A stretch of DNA of 33,293 bases from a virus. The translations under genes were made by a program, and so were the position numbers. The stretch covers positions 1 through 33,293 of IMG/VR virus record IMGVR_UViG_3300010885_017929; one strand, 5' to 3'. The notes under the pieces are model-generated. The model did not search any database and was not told the DNA's origin. It saw nothing but the letters and a program-made list of their open reading frames with translations. This document shows positions 1-7,576 of the stretch, one piece after another (position 1 is the stretch's first letter; the number at the start of each line of letters is the position of its first letter).

Positions 1-96
1 TACTATTTAGGACAATATCAGAAGCTAAAGACCGATAAATTTTTTCGTGAATGTACTTCTAATTTAAAAAACGATTTAAAACGATTAGCACTATGA
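1..96 (+). CDS. 3' end of an unidentified gene
   Basis: An open frame enters from the window edge and ends at TGA 94-96. Its last 31 residues are visible and end in NDLKRLAL. The stop overlaps the next start as ATGA, which indicates translational coupling in one operon. The fragment is lysine-rich and too short to assign to a family. Confidence 0.6.
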   Translation, partial: YYLGQYQKLKTDKFFRECTSNLKNDLKRLAL

Positions 97-407
97 CACA
101 GATAAAATACAAAAGAAAGTTAGCGAGAGAATATAGAGAGCAAATGTACTTAGAGGACAAGAAACACTACGATAAGTTAATTGGTATAATAGTAACTTGG
201 ACACCTTTATTCATAGAATACTTTGAGGAGCTTAATAGTGTTATGCCTGAATTCTTTACCAACGATGTAATTAAGGTTCTAGAACGCAACGCAAATAGTC
301 TGTATTGGAAAAATAGCAACGAAGATAAAGACCAACTGGCACAGGAACACACAGACAATTTAAAAGAGTTTAGAAGTATTGTTGAACAAACATTTAAAGT
401 TAAGTGA
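93..407 (+). CDS. hypothetical protein, 104 aa
   Basis: I do not recognise this protein. It is charged and probably mostly helical, with a very basic start (MTQIKYKRKLAREYREQ), one aromatic/hydrophobic stretch around residues 28-45, and an acidic-basic C-terminal half. There is no signal peptide or catalytic motif. The ATG at 93 overlaps the upstream stop by 4 nt and the following gene begins just after its stop, so it is an internal operon gene ahead of the DNA methyltransferase. This position suggests early expression, but no function can be given. Confidence 0.7.
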   Translation: MTQIKYKRKLAREYREQMYLEDKKHYDKLIGIIVTWTPLFIEYFEELNSVMPEFFTNDVIKVLERNANSLYWKNSNEDKDQLAQEHTDNLKEFRSIVEQTFKVK

Positions 408-408
408 G

Positions 409-627
409 ATGGAACGTGAAATAAGATTTAAGTGTTACCTACAAAGCGAGGGTAACAATCAGCACAGAAAGTTGTACAACTTCTTTAAAACGATTAAAAG
501 TATTAAACAAATAGCCTACGGTGAGCATTTACGGAGCAAAGTGTTAATGAAGCATAACAGACGAGAGTTATTTGGGTATGCTTTGAGTAATTTTAAATCT
601 AAATATGTGAATAATGAATGTGATTAG
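409..627 (+). CDS. hypothetical protein, 72 aa
   Basis: A small, strongly basic protein of unknown function. I chose the ATG at 409, one base after the previous stop, over an upstream TTG at 379 that would overlap the preceding gene by 29 nt. The sequence has many Lys, Arg and His residues (HRKLYNFFKTIKSIK, KHNRRELFGY), as in small nucleic-acid-binding proteins, but no motif confirms this. Its 3' end overlaps the methyltransferase start at 614 by 14 nt. Confidence 0.65.
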   Translation: MEREIRFKCYLQSEGNNQHRKLYNFFKTIKSIKQIAYGEHLRSKVLMKHNRRELFGYALSNFKSKYVNNECD

Positions 628-1729
628 TCTTTTTAACGGCATGAACACAGGTCGACAAGCCCTTGAAAACGTAGGTATTAAAGTAGATAAATACTATTCA
701 AGTGAAATAAAACCCTATGCAATAGAATTAACTCAGTACCATTTTCCTGATACAATACAAGTAGGAGATGTAACTAAATGGAAAGATTGGAATATTGATT
801 GGAAAAGTATTGATTTAATTTTAAGCGGATCACCATGTCAAGATTTATCTGTGGCTGGTAAACGTGCCGGAATTAACGGAAAAAAATCTTCTTTGTTTTT
901 TGTTTTTGTTGAAATATTAGAACACATAAAATCTTTAAATTCAAAAATTTTATTTCTTCAGGAAAATGTTGGAAGTGCAAGTAAGTTAGACGTTGGAATT
1001 ATGAGCAGAGCATTAGGTGTTTACCCGGTACGAATTAATTCAAAACTTGTTACAGCTCAGTTGCGTGATAGATATTATTGGAGCAACATAAGAACAAAAG
1101 AAACTATGTTTGATTTAGTGACTGATATACCACAGCCAAAAGATAGAGGTATAATGTTTAAGGATATAATTACTGATGGTTACGTTGAAAGGGTTAAAGC
1201 ATTAGCATTACTAGAAAGTGAAAGCCTAGTTTGTACAAGTCAAGAAAGTATTAAAAAAAGAGCAGAAAGAGAATTTATAAATATTGTTTATGTTGACACA
1301 GATAAGCACGTTGCCCTAAAAACTTGGAACGGTGATGGTAGTTCGCAAGAATATTTAAAGCACAGAAACGAAACAACTGGAATGTTTACTTTAATCTACG
1401 AAGAAAACAACGAATTAAGATGTAAAACAAATACTTTAAAAGGTTATGATATAGTAACAGAAAATGATTACTTAGATTTAAGTTTTCCAACTTCAACAAC
1501 AAGACGAGGTCGAGTTACTAAAGGTAAAAGTCCTTGTTTAATGGAATCAAATAACAATTTATATTCTTATCAAAATGGAATAGTTAGAACAGTTAATAAA
1601 ATTGAGATGTGTAGGTTACAAGGATTCCCCGATAATTATTGCGATATACTTACAACAGCAAAATCAGGAAGTTTATTAGGTGATGGTTGGACTTTACCTG
1701 TAATCGAATGGATATTTTCATTTATATAA
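614..1729 (+). CDS. orphan DNA (cytosine-5) methyltransferase, Dcm-like
   Basis: The protein transfers a methyl group from S-adenosylmethionine to cytosine C5 in DNA. The motifs are in standard order. An FNGMNTGRQAL SAM-binding start is near residue 6. SPCQDLS carries the catalytic Cys75 of the PCQ motif. ENV is at 117-119 and QLRDR at 149-153. After a target-recognition region of about 170 residues, the C-terminal motifs CRLQGFP and GDGWTLPVIEW close the fold. At 371 aa the length is normal for the family. No restriction endonuclease lies nearby, so it more likely protects phage DNA from host restriction, or has a regulatory role, than forms a restriction-modification pair. The specificity cannot be read from the sequence. 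The gene is followed by a promoter-like box and a terminator. Confidence 0.92.
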   Translation: MNVISLFNGMNTGRQALENVGIKVDKYYSSEIKPYAIELTQYHFPDTIQVGDVTKWKDWNIDWKSIDLILSGSPCQDLSVAGKRAGINGKKSSLFFVFVEILEHIKSLNSKILFLQENVGSASKLDVGIMSRALGVYPVRINSKLVTAQLRDRYYWSNIRTKETMFDLVTDIPQPKDRGIMFKDIITDGYVERVKALALLESESLVCTSQESIKKRAEREFINIVYVDTDKHVALKTWNGDGSSQEYLKHRNETTGMFTLIYEENNELRCKTNTLKGYDIVTENDYLDLSFPTSTTRRGRVTKGKSPCLMESNNNLYSYQNGIVRTVNKIEMCRLQGFPDNYCDILTTAKSGSLLGDGWTLPVIEWIFSFI

Positions 1730-1730
1730 C

Positions 1731-1738
1731 TATCTTTG
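1731..1738 (+). promoter_or_regulatory. Bacteroidota -7 element TATCTTTG
   Basis: TATCTTTG is an exact match to TAnnTTTG and lies directly after the methyltransferase stop. No TTG lies at the ideal 19-nt spacing upstream, so support is moderate. It precedes a compact two-hairpin region ending in a terminator, with no ORF between. Confidence 0.4.
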
Positions 1739-1744
1739 TCTTAA

Positions 1745-1806
1745 CAGTAGTTGATTACGTCAACTCATTATATTTTAACCTCGTTAGTAATAGCGAGGTT
1801 TTTTTT
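1745..1806 (+). ncRNA. candidate small RNA: hairpin plus terminator
   Basis: Downstream of the TATCTTTG box is a perfect 6-bp hairpin (AGTTGA at 1749-1754, TCAACT at 1760-1765). An 11-nt AT-rich linker follows, then the intrinsic terminator at 1777-1806. No coding frame fits. The arrangement resembles a short terminated RNA and is repeated in form at 2005-2103. The start is inferred from the box. It could instead be just the 3' UTR of the methyltransferase gene. Confidence 0.3.
1777..1806 (+). terminator. intrinsic terminator after the methyltransferase gene
   Basis: AACCTCG (1777-1783) pairs with CGAGGTT (1794-1800) across a 10-nt loop and is followed by TTTTTT. It ends transcription of the 1-1729 operon and of any short RNA from the 1731 box. 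Confidence 0.85.
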
Positions 1807-1817
1807 ATCTTTACAAA

Positions 1818-2003
1818 ATGAAATACCTTTTAATTTTATTGCTCTCTAGTTGCTCTTATTCCATCCATGAATCCAATATGATCACCCAACGTAAAACGAT
1901 GCTGAAATACGATAAGCAAAGTAGGAAAACTCAGCAGAAAATTAGAAGTGGTAGGGAGAATAAAAAAAAGTTTGTGAAAAGAACGAAGAATAAATATATT
2001 TAG
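1818..2003 (+). CDS. small lipoprotein, 61 aa
   Basis: The N terminus MKYLLILLLSSCSYS is a lipoprotein signal peptide with a lipobox ending LSSC, so Cys12 would be lipidated and the mature peptide anchored to a membrane. The mature part is about 50 residues, very basic and helical (RKTQQKIRSGRENKKKFVKRTKNK). Phage lipoproteins of this size include outer-membrane spanins and superinfection-exclusion proteins. The gene is not in the lysis cluster, which makes exclusion as likely as lysis. It lies alone between two terminator hairpins, with TATCTTTA, a near match to the -7 element, at 1806-1813. Confidence 0.65.
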   Translation: MKYLLILLLSSCSYSIHESNMITQRKTMLKYDKQSRKTQQKIRSGRENKKKFVKRTKNKYI

Positions 2004-2004
2004 T

Positions 2005-2012
2005 TATATTTG
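2005..2012 (+). promoter_or_regulatory. Bacteroidota -7 element TATATTTG
   Basis: TATATTTG matches TAnnTTTG exactly and lies just after the lipoprotein stop, about 90 nt before the helicase start. The nearest upstream TTG is spaced too far for a classical -33 box. It would start a structured leader that runs into the helicase gene. Confidence 0.45.
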
Positions 2013-2017
2013 TACTC

Positions 2018-2103
2018 GTTGAGTCGAAGCAACTAAAGAAATTATTTAAAAAAACCTCGTATTGAAGAGACTTCGACCTCGGATATACGAGGATTTTTAT
2101 TTT
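2018..2103 (+). promoter_or_regulatory. structured leader or attenuator before the helicase gene
   Basis: GTTG/CAAC (2018-2021, 2030-2033) forms a small hairpin whose loop contains GTCGAAG. CCTCGTAT (2055-2062) pairs with ATACGAGG (2085-2092) and is followed by ATTTTTATTTT directly ahead of the start codon, as in a terminator. Inside that second hairpin, CTTCGAC (2071-2077) is exactly complementary to the first loop, so a loop-loop or pseudoknot contact is possible. The element could be an attenuator controlling the helicase operon, or a terminated small RNA. Both readings are inference from base pairing. Confidence 0.45.
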
Positions 2104-3759
2104 ATGGTTAAACCTTTTAAGTATCAAGAAGAAGCAATAAACGAAATTCTTGATAAGTTCCAATCAAAACAAAGAGTACTATATCAATTAAGCACTGGAG
2201 GCGGAAAAACATTTGTATTTTGTTTTTTAACAAAGAAATTTGTTGAATTTACAAATCAAAAAGTATTAATACTTTGTCATAGGCAAGAATTAATAGATCA
2301 GACAATTAAATCTATGACTAGAATAGGTTTAACTTGCGAGGAGTTAACATCTAAAACAAAAAACAAATTAAATCATTTGTCTAATTGTTATGTCGCAATG
2401 GTTGAAACAACATATAATGTTTTAAAATTAAATCCTTATTTCTTAAAAGATGTAGGTTTAATAATTGCGGACGAATGTCATACTTTAGTTTTTGATAAAG
2501 TATTTCAATTTTTTCCATTCTCAAATATTTTAGGATGCACCGCTACTCCAGTTGTATTAAAAAAAGTAACGTATTTTAAATGTAAAATTTGTGGAACTAA
2601 TCATAATGAAAATAAAACGTGTTGTAATTTTGAAACAATGGAAAGAACTAAACCTTATCCACTTTCAAATATTTATGAAGATATTGTAGTTGGTCCAAAG
2701 ATTACAGATTTAATTGAAATGGATCGTTTAGTAAAAGAAATTTCTTTTGTTAAAAAATATGCTAAATTAGATAATCTTAAAACTGATAATTCAGGAGAAT
2801 ATACAAATGAATCTTTAGATAAAGCATATGGTACTGATGAAAGTTTATTTAATGTAGTTAAAAACTATGAAGAACTTTGTATTGGTAAAAAAACAATTAT
2901 TTTTAATAATTCAACAACTACTAATAAATTAGTTTATGAGAAATTTTTACAAGCTGGTTATAATGTTAGAATGTATGACTCAATTAACACTAAAGGCGAA
3001 TGCAGAAACGAACTTGTAAATTGGTTTAAAAATGAACGTGATGCAATACTTTGTAATGTATCAATATTTACAACTGGTTTTGATGTTACTGATGTTGAAG
3101 CAATTATTTTAAATAGGGCTACAACTTCACTTTCTTTATTTTTACAAATGGTTGGTAGGGGTGTTCGTGTAACTGATGTAATTTATAAAGACAATTGTAT
3201 TTTAATTGATGGTGGCGAAAACATAGATAGGTTTCAAGAATTTAGCGATCCAAGTAGAGATTGGAAAAAAATATTTTTTGAAGGAATAGGAAAAGATAAA
3301 CCAAAAAAAGAAGATGCAGAAGATGTTTTGTTTTGTGATAATTGTGGCGATTTAATTAAAAAATCAGATATTGAATGTCCTCACTGTGGTTTTATTAAAG
3401 AACAAAAAACAAAAATTAAAACTATTTCAGATGAAGTTTTAGTTCCTATTATTAAACTACCACCACCAAACGGAAAGAAAATTGTTAAATATACAATTTC
3501 ACAAGGAAAAGATAGTAACTTTGCAATCCGTATTTTAATAAAACAAATTATAGAGTTATTTCAATTTTATGGAGTTACAAGAGATTTATATTATAAAACT
3601 AAAACAAATGGAAAATTATATGAGAAAGTAAAAGAGTTAGTAGATAGTTGTTATTTTGATATAATTTTTAATAAAGAAATACAATCAAACAATAACAGAA
3701 CAAAAAGTTACATAGAAAATAAAGTGTTAAATCAATTAGAGTCGAAGTATGAAATTTAG
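2104..3759 (+). CDS. SF2 DEAD/DEAH-type helicase, RadD-like
   Basis: An ATP-driven DNA helicase or translocase. The motifs are Walker A STGGGKT (residues 30-36), DECH (123-126), TATP (146-149) and, late in the second RecA domain, QMVGRGVR with its arginine finger. Two cysteine clusters are likely zinc sites: one after TATP (Cys160, Cys163, Cys173, Cys174) and a C-x2-C...C-x2-C ribbon (CDNCG...CPHCG) after the helicase core. A zinc-binding SF2 helicase of about 550 aa resembles RadD/YejH repair helicases and phage replisome helicases. I chose ATG 2104 rather than the in-frame TTG at 2062, because the latter lies inside the leader hairpin. The 3' end overlaps the primase gene by 11 nt. Confidence 0.88.
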   Translation: MVKPFKYQEEAINEILDKFQSKQRVLYQLSTGGGKTFVFCFLTKKFVEFTNQKVLILCHRQELIDQTIKSMTRIGLTCEELTSKTKNKLNHLSNCYVAMVETTYNVLKLNPYFLKDVGLIIADECHTLVFDKVFQFFPFSNILGCTATPVVLKKVTYFKCKICGTNHNENKTCCNFETMERTKPYPLSNIYEDIVVGPKITDLIEMDRLVKEISFVKKYAKLDNLKTDNSGEYTNESLDKAYGTDESLFNVVKNYEELCIGKKTIIFNNSTTTNKLVYEKFLQAGYNVRMYDSINTKGECRNELVNWFKNERDAILCNVSIFTTGFDVTDVEAIILNRATTSLSLFLQMVGRGVRVTDVIYKDNCILIDGGENIDRFQEFSDPSRDWKKIFFEGIGKDKPKKEDAEDVLFCDNCGDLIKKSDIECPHCGFIKEQKTKIKTISDEVLVPIIKLPPPNGKKIVKYTISQGKDSNFAIRILIKQIIELFQFYGVTRDLYYKTKTNGKLYEKVKELVDSCYFDIIFNKEIQSNNNRTKSYIENKVLNQLESKYEI

Positions 3760-5950
3760 TTACTACAAAGATGTTTTCACTAAAGAAAACTCAGAATTAT
3801 CAATCGAAAATTATATTGGGTTTATAACTCATGGAGCAAATCAAGATCTTGTTTTAAATGCAAGAGCTGAAAGACAAAAGGGAAATTTAGAAGAGTATAA
3901 AAAACTTAAATCTAAATCGAGTGCAATAACTGGAAGTTGTGTATTTCATTCAGGAAAAGATAAAATAGCTACAAACATAAAAGAGCTAAACGGTTTAATT
4001 GTAATTGATATTGATGAAGAAATAAGCGAACAACAATACCATAATATTAAAAATGATAAATACACTTTTATTATTCATCGTTCATTTAGTGGTTTTGGAT
4101 GGTGTGTATTCGTAAAGATTAACTCAGATAAATTTGAAGATTCATTTAATGGTTTGTCAGAATACTATTTTAATACTTTTGATGTTACAATAGATCAAAG
4201 TTGTAAAAATCAAAACAGATTGAGATATATTTCTTTTGATCCTGATTTATTTCAAAATTTAAAATCAAATAAATTTATTGCTAAAAACACAAAGAAATTT
4301 ATAGAGCCAAAAAATATAAATTTTGTTTATGTTGAAGATGACTTTCAAAATATTTTACAACAAATAAAAGATAGATCAATTGATTTATGCAATGAAGATT
4401 ATGTAAAATATGTTCGTATTGGAATGTCTTTAGCATCTAAGTTTGGTTTACACGGTGCTGAGTACTTTCATTTTATTTGTTCATACGGTGGAAAGTATAA
4501 TGAAAAAAGAGCCGAAAAAGATTATCAAGGTTTTTGTAGAAATCAATCCAAAATTTCAATAGGTACTTTTTACTTCTATTGTAAAGAACATGGTATATTT
4601 ATTTATTCAGAACGTACTAAAAAAATAATTGATAGAGTATCAATAGCAAAAGTACAAGGTACTCCAATATTAGATTCAATCGTTTCTAATTTAAAAACTG
4701 CGAATGAAATAGAAGCTACTGAAAATGATAAAAAACTTATTCAGGAATTAATTAATTCAAAAATAGATTTTTCAAAAGAAGCTAATTCTAATTTAACAGA
4801 AATTGAACAAATAGAAAAATTCATTATAGATAACTTCAATCCTAAAATTGATGTAATTACAAATATTACTTATATTTTAGATAACGTACATTTAACAGAT
4901 ACTGAAATAAACGATATTTATTTAAGTGCTAAAAAGAATTTAGAATTTAATATATCAAAAGACGATATTCGTTCTGTAATAAATTCAAATCGTATTACTA
5001 AGATAAATATACTTAAAGAGTTTTTAAATGAAAATAAAGGTACTGAAACTGGCTTTATAGAAGAGTATGCTAATTGTGTTTATCCTCAAAATGAATTTAA
5101 TTTATGGGCTTTTAAAAAATGGATAGTTGGAGCTTTACACAATTGGACCGCTCAAAAAGAAGAAAAATTAGTTTGTCCTTTAACTTTAGTTTTAACTGGT
5201 CAACAACATGGAACTGGAAAAACTTCTTTCCTTCGTAATATAATGCCTAACGAGTTAGATAAATATTTAGTTGAGGGTAAAATTAACGGAGCTGACAAAG
5301 ACAGTACATACACTTTATGTAATTCTTTAATGGTTTTAGATGATGAATTCGGGGGTAAGGCTTTTAAAGATGTTAAAGAATATAAATCTATTTCAGATAT
5401 TAATATCGTTACACAAAGAAGACCATACGAAAGAGAATCAAAAACATTTAAAAGACGTGCGATTCTTTGTGGTACAACAAACGAAATAGACATTTTAAAG
5501 GATGTTACAGGTAATCGTAGAATATTGCCTATAAACGTCGAAAAAATAGATTATGATAGAATGTTACTAATAGATAAGAAAAAGTTAATCATAGAAGCCT
5601 ATAATCTATTAAACGATGGTTTTGATTGGATAATAAGAAAGGAAGAAGATATTGAATATCTAAAATTAAATTCTGAATCAAATGAAAATGTTTATCCAAT
5701 TGAAGAAATATTTTTTAATCATTTCAAATTTGAAGCCGAAGGAAATTATACTTTTGAAAGAATTTTAAATCAAGGTGAGATTTTAGAACACTTAAATCAA
5801 GTCTCAATTATGAAACCAACTAAGTATGATCTAAAAGAAATTTTTACTAAAAATAAAATAACCTATCAAGCTTATAGAATAATGGGAAATATTAAAAAAG
5901 GTGTTAAGTTGTTCTGTCATAATGGATTAGATAAAGAAATGCCCTTTTAA
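3749..5950 (+). CDS. replicative primase-helicase (BT4734/PriCT-2/VirE type)
   Basis: The 733-aa protein looks like the main replication enzyme. The N-terminal 170 residues match the BT4734/VirE-N primase-related domain of Bacteroidota (GLIVIDIDEE, HRSFSGFGWCVFV, CKNQNRLRYIS). A PriCT-2-like segment follows at about 200-285 (YVKYVRIGMSLASKFG to GTFYFYCKEHG). The C-terminal half is a VirE/D5-like P-loop helicase with Walker A GQQHGTGKTS near 484-493, Walker B LMVLDDEFGG near 528, a CGTTNE sensor, and TGNRRILPI. It would prime and unwind DNA at the origin. The candidate iteron region follows directly, as origins often lie beside their replication gene. Confidence 0.88.
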   Translation: MKFSYYKDVFTKENSELSIENYIGFITHGANQDLVLNARAERQKGNLEEYKKLKSKSSAITGSCVFHSGKDKIATNIKELNGLIVIDIDEEISEQQYHNIKNDKYTFIIHRSFSGFGWCVFVKINSDKFEDSFNGLSEYYFNTFDVTIDQSCKNQNRLRYISFDPDLFQNLKSNKFIAKNTKKFIEPKNINFVYVEDDFQNILQQIKDRSIDLCNEDYVKYVRIGMSLASKFGLHGAEYFHFICSYGGKYNEKRAEKDYQGFCRNQSKISIGTFYFYCKEHGIFIYSERTKKIIDRVSIAKVQGTPILDSIVSNLKTANEIEATENDKKLIQELINSKIDFSKEANSNLTEIEQIEKFIIDNFNPKIDVITNITYILDNVHLTDTEINDIYLSAKKNLEFNISKDDIRSVINSNRITKINILKEFLNENKGTETGFIEEYANCVYPQNEFNLWAFKKWIVGALHNWTAQKEEKLVCPLTLVLTGQQHGTGKTSFLRNIMPNELDKYLVEGKINGADKDSTYTLCNSLMVLDDEFGGKAFKDVKEYKSISDINIVTQRRPYERESKTFKRRAILCGTTNEIDILKDVTGNRRILPINVEKIDYDRMLLIDKKKLIIEAYNLLNDGFDWIIRKEEDIEYLKLNSESNENVYPIEEIFFNHFKFEAEGNYTFERILNQGEILEHLNQVSIMKPTKYDLKEIFTKNKITYQAYRIMGNIKKGVKLFCHNGLDKEMPF

Positions 5951-5951
5951 G

Positions 5952-6151
5952 TTGTAACTTTTGTAACCTTTTGTAACTTTCAAAAGGTTACACTTAAAAA
6001 GTTATAAATCAATAAGTTAAACTACTTGTAACCTTGTAACTTAAAAAATTATATTTATTAATAGGTAAGAATAAAATAAATTATTGATTAAAATAAAAAA
6101 GTATAAATATTCTAAAAGAATTAATTTAAAAAAAAAGGTTACAAGTTACAA
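5952..6151 (+). repeat. iteron-like repeats TTGTAACYT; candidate origin
   Basis: This gene-free gap holds eight copies of TTGTAAC(C/T)T. Direct copies start at 5952, 5961, 5971, 6026 and 6034. Inverted copies lie at 5984-5992, 6135-6143 and 6143-6151. Spacing of 8-10 bp puts neighbouring copies on one DNA face. Between 6043 and 6134 the sequence is nearly pure A/T, suited to melting. Repeats flanking an AT-rich core next to the primase-helicase gene are what a theta-type origin looks like. It could also be a cluster of regulator sites controlling the nuclease gene. Confidence 0.55.
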
Positions 6152-6153
6152 TT

Positions 6154-6510
6154 ATGAAAATAACAACAGAAAATAAAATACAACAAGAAATTTATTTGTA
6201 CTTCAAATTAAATTATTGTTTACCAAAACACGAAAATAGATGTATGATATTTTCAGTACCGAATGATTCAAGTAATGCAGTAGAACAACAAAGAAAAGTT
6301 AATACTGGTTTATTAGCTGGTGTAAGTGATTTAATTATGTTTATTGGTACTGATGTTTACTTTATCGAGATTAAAACATCTACGGGAAGACAAAGCGATA
6401 AACAAAAAGATTTTGAAAGTAGAGTTAATATTTTAGGACATAAATATTTTTTAGTTAGATCACTTGATGAATTCAAAAAAATAGTTATATTTGCTCACAC
6501 AAAAATTTAA
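6154..6510 (+). CDS. VRR-NUC domain nuclease
   Basis: A stand-alone 118-aa VRR-NUC protein of the PD-(D/E)xK nuclease superfamily. The core is visible: an N-terminal helix with Glu and Gln (ENKIQQEIYLYFK), then GVSDLI carrying the catalytic Asp, the strand YFIEIKT giving the E-x-K pair, and GRQSDKQKDF with the conserved Gln. Phage VRR-NUC proteins of this size are thought to act as structure-specific nucleases in replication or recombination. The gene starts right after the repeat region and is followed 5 nt later by a DUF3127 gene. Confidence 0.88.
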   Translation: MKITTENKIQQEIYLYFKLNYCLPKHENRCMIFSVPNDSSNAVEQQRKVNTGLLAGVSDLIMFIGTDVYFIEIKTSTGRQSDKQKDFESRVNILGHKYFLVRSLDEFKKIVIFAHTKI

Positions 6511-6515
6511 AAGTT

Positions 6516-6791
6516 ATGAAAATTACAGGATCATTGAAAGTAAAAAAAGATACTCAGGTAGTATCAGAAATTTTCTCAAAACGAGAATTTGTAATAACAG
6601 TTGTAGATGGTGCATTCTCGAATGACATCTTAATTCAGTTGACGAAAGATAAAGTAACATTGATTAACGATATTAATATTGGGGACTTGTTGGAAGTTGA
6701 GGTGAATTTAGCTGGCAAATGTTGGGTGAATGCTGAAGGAGTTGAGAAGTACTTTAACTCGCTAAATTGTTGGAAAATAAGTAAAATATGA
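6516..6791 (+). CDS. DUF3127 OB-fold protein, possible ssDNA-binding protein
   Basis: The 91-residue sequence has the pattern of the Bacteroidota DUF3127 family: MKITGSLKVKKDTQVVSEIF, a strand with KREFVITV, ILIQLTKDKV, GDLLEVEVNLAGKCW and KYFNSLNCWKI. The family is predicted to have an OB fold like that of single-stranded DNA-binding proteins. No other SSB candidate is seen in the window, so it may play that part in replication. The stop overlaps the start of the next small ORF as ATGA. Confidence 0.82.
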   Translation: MKITGSLKVKKDTQVVSEIFSKREFVITVVDGAFSNDILIQLTKDKVTLINDINIGDLLEVEVNLAGKCWVNAEGVEKYFNSLNCWKISKI

Positions 6792-6919
6792 CAGAACAAG
6801 AACAGTTACTAAAGTTCTTTATGTGGTTTAGAGAAAACGGAGAGAAATACGTTTGTCATCCGATTGAACACATGATTCAAATTTACTTAAATGAAAAGAC
6901 TAAAGGAAACAACTGCTAA
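6788..6919 (+). CDS. hypothetical protein, 43 aa
   Basis: A short ORF from ATG 6788, coupled as ATGA to the preceding stop. It encodes an aromatic-rich peptide (LLKFFMWFRENGEKYVCHPIEHMIQIYL). No family is recognised. The reason to call it is the overlap at both ends: it runs into the next ORF at 6891 in the dense packing typical of phage accessory genes. Confidence 0.5.
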   Translation: MTEQEQLLKFFMWFRENGEKYVCHPIEHMIQIYLNEKTKGNNC

Positions 6920-7061
6920 AACTATCCTAGAACAAATTGATAGTTTTGTTGAAAGGTATAAACTAGATGAGAAAGCAAAACAAGAATTGATTAAAATGAG
7001 TAAAAATTCTTATTGTTTAGGTAGTAGTGATTTATTTAAGATAATGGAAAAATCGTATTAA
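6891..7061 (+). CDS. hypothetical protein, 56 aa
   Basis: A short ORF overlapping the previous one by 29 nt and ending 1 nt before the next ATG. The peptide is mostly charged and helical (KTILEQIDSFVERYKLDEKAKQELIKM) and has no recognised domain. Codon use (AAA, GAA, TTA/CTA, ATT) is like that of neighbouring genes, which supports real coding. Confidence 0.5.
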   Translation: MKRLKETTAKTILEQIDSFVERYKLDEKAKQELIKMSKNSYCLGSSDLFKIMEKSY

Positions 7062-7062
7062 T

Positions 7063-7245
7063 ATGCAAAATATAATAGCTACATCAAAAACAACTGAGTT
7101 GATTATTCAAGTTACCTACCAAGACAACCATATTATTAAAGGGTTTGTTTTAGTGGGCGACCAATTTAATAAAGTAGGTAAAATTGATTATTGGTCCACA
7201 AGTTCATTTAATATATCTAAAACTAAAATAAACTATGTTAAATGA
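7063..7245 (+). CDS. hypothetical protein, 60 aa
   Basis: A small, probably beta-rich protein (TELIIQVTYQDNHIIKGFVLVGDQFNKVGKIDYW) of unknown function. The alternating hydrophobic pattern suggests a small barrel or sheet. Its 3' end overlaps the next gene by 11 nt. Confidence 0.6.
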   Translation: MQNIIATSKTTELIIQVTYQDNHIIKGFVLVGDQFNKVGKIDYWSTSSFNISKTKINYVK

Positions 7246-7576
7246 TTTAGACATATTAGAACAACAATTAAAATACAACTTTTACAAAAGTATTGAAGAC
7301 TTACAAAATAAACGAGTTCAAAGATGTAAATTTAAAGTTGGTCAAATAGTCGAAGTAACTTGGGAAAGTCGAGATTATGGAACTGAAAAAGCAATAGGTT
7401 ATATTTATTATATTGCAGCTAGAAAAGATGGTTATTTAGGTTATACTTATCATTTCAAAAAGATAAAAAAAAGAGATGGTGAAATGTCAGAACATGGAAT
7501 TGATATACCTAAATATTCAAAAATAATAAAATTAAAAAACTATGTTAATCCAGCCGATATTAGATTTGCCCAATAG
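7235..7576 (+). CDS. hypothetical protein, 113 aa, SH3-like core
   Basis: An unknown protein. A helical N-terminal segment (about 1-30) precedes a beta-rich core that starts KFKVGQIVEVTW and continues AIGYIYYIAARKDGYLGYTYHF. The F-K-V-G-Q-x-V-E-V turn is common in small SH3-like or Tudor-like barrels, so a binding role is possible but unproven. It overlaps both neighbours. Confidence 0.6.
   Translation: MLNDLDILEQQLKYNFYKSIEDLQNKRVQRCKFKVGQIVEVTWESRDYGTEKAIGYIYYIAARKDGYLGYTYHFKKIKKRDGEMSEHGIDIPKYSKIIKLKNYVNPADIRFAQ

Noticed and set aside
5200-5493. 97-codon minus-strand frame opposite the primase-helicase P-loop
   Set aside because: Complement of conserved helicase motifs with no independent features.
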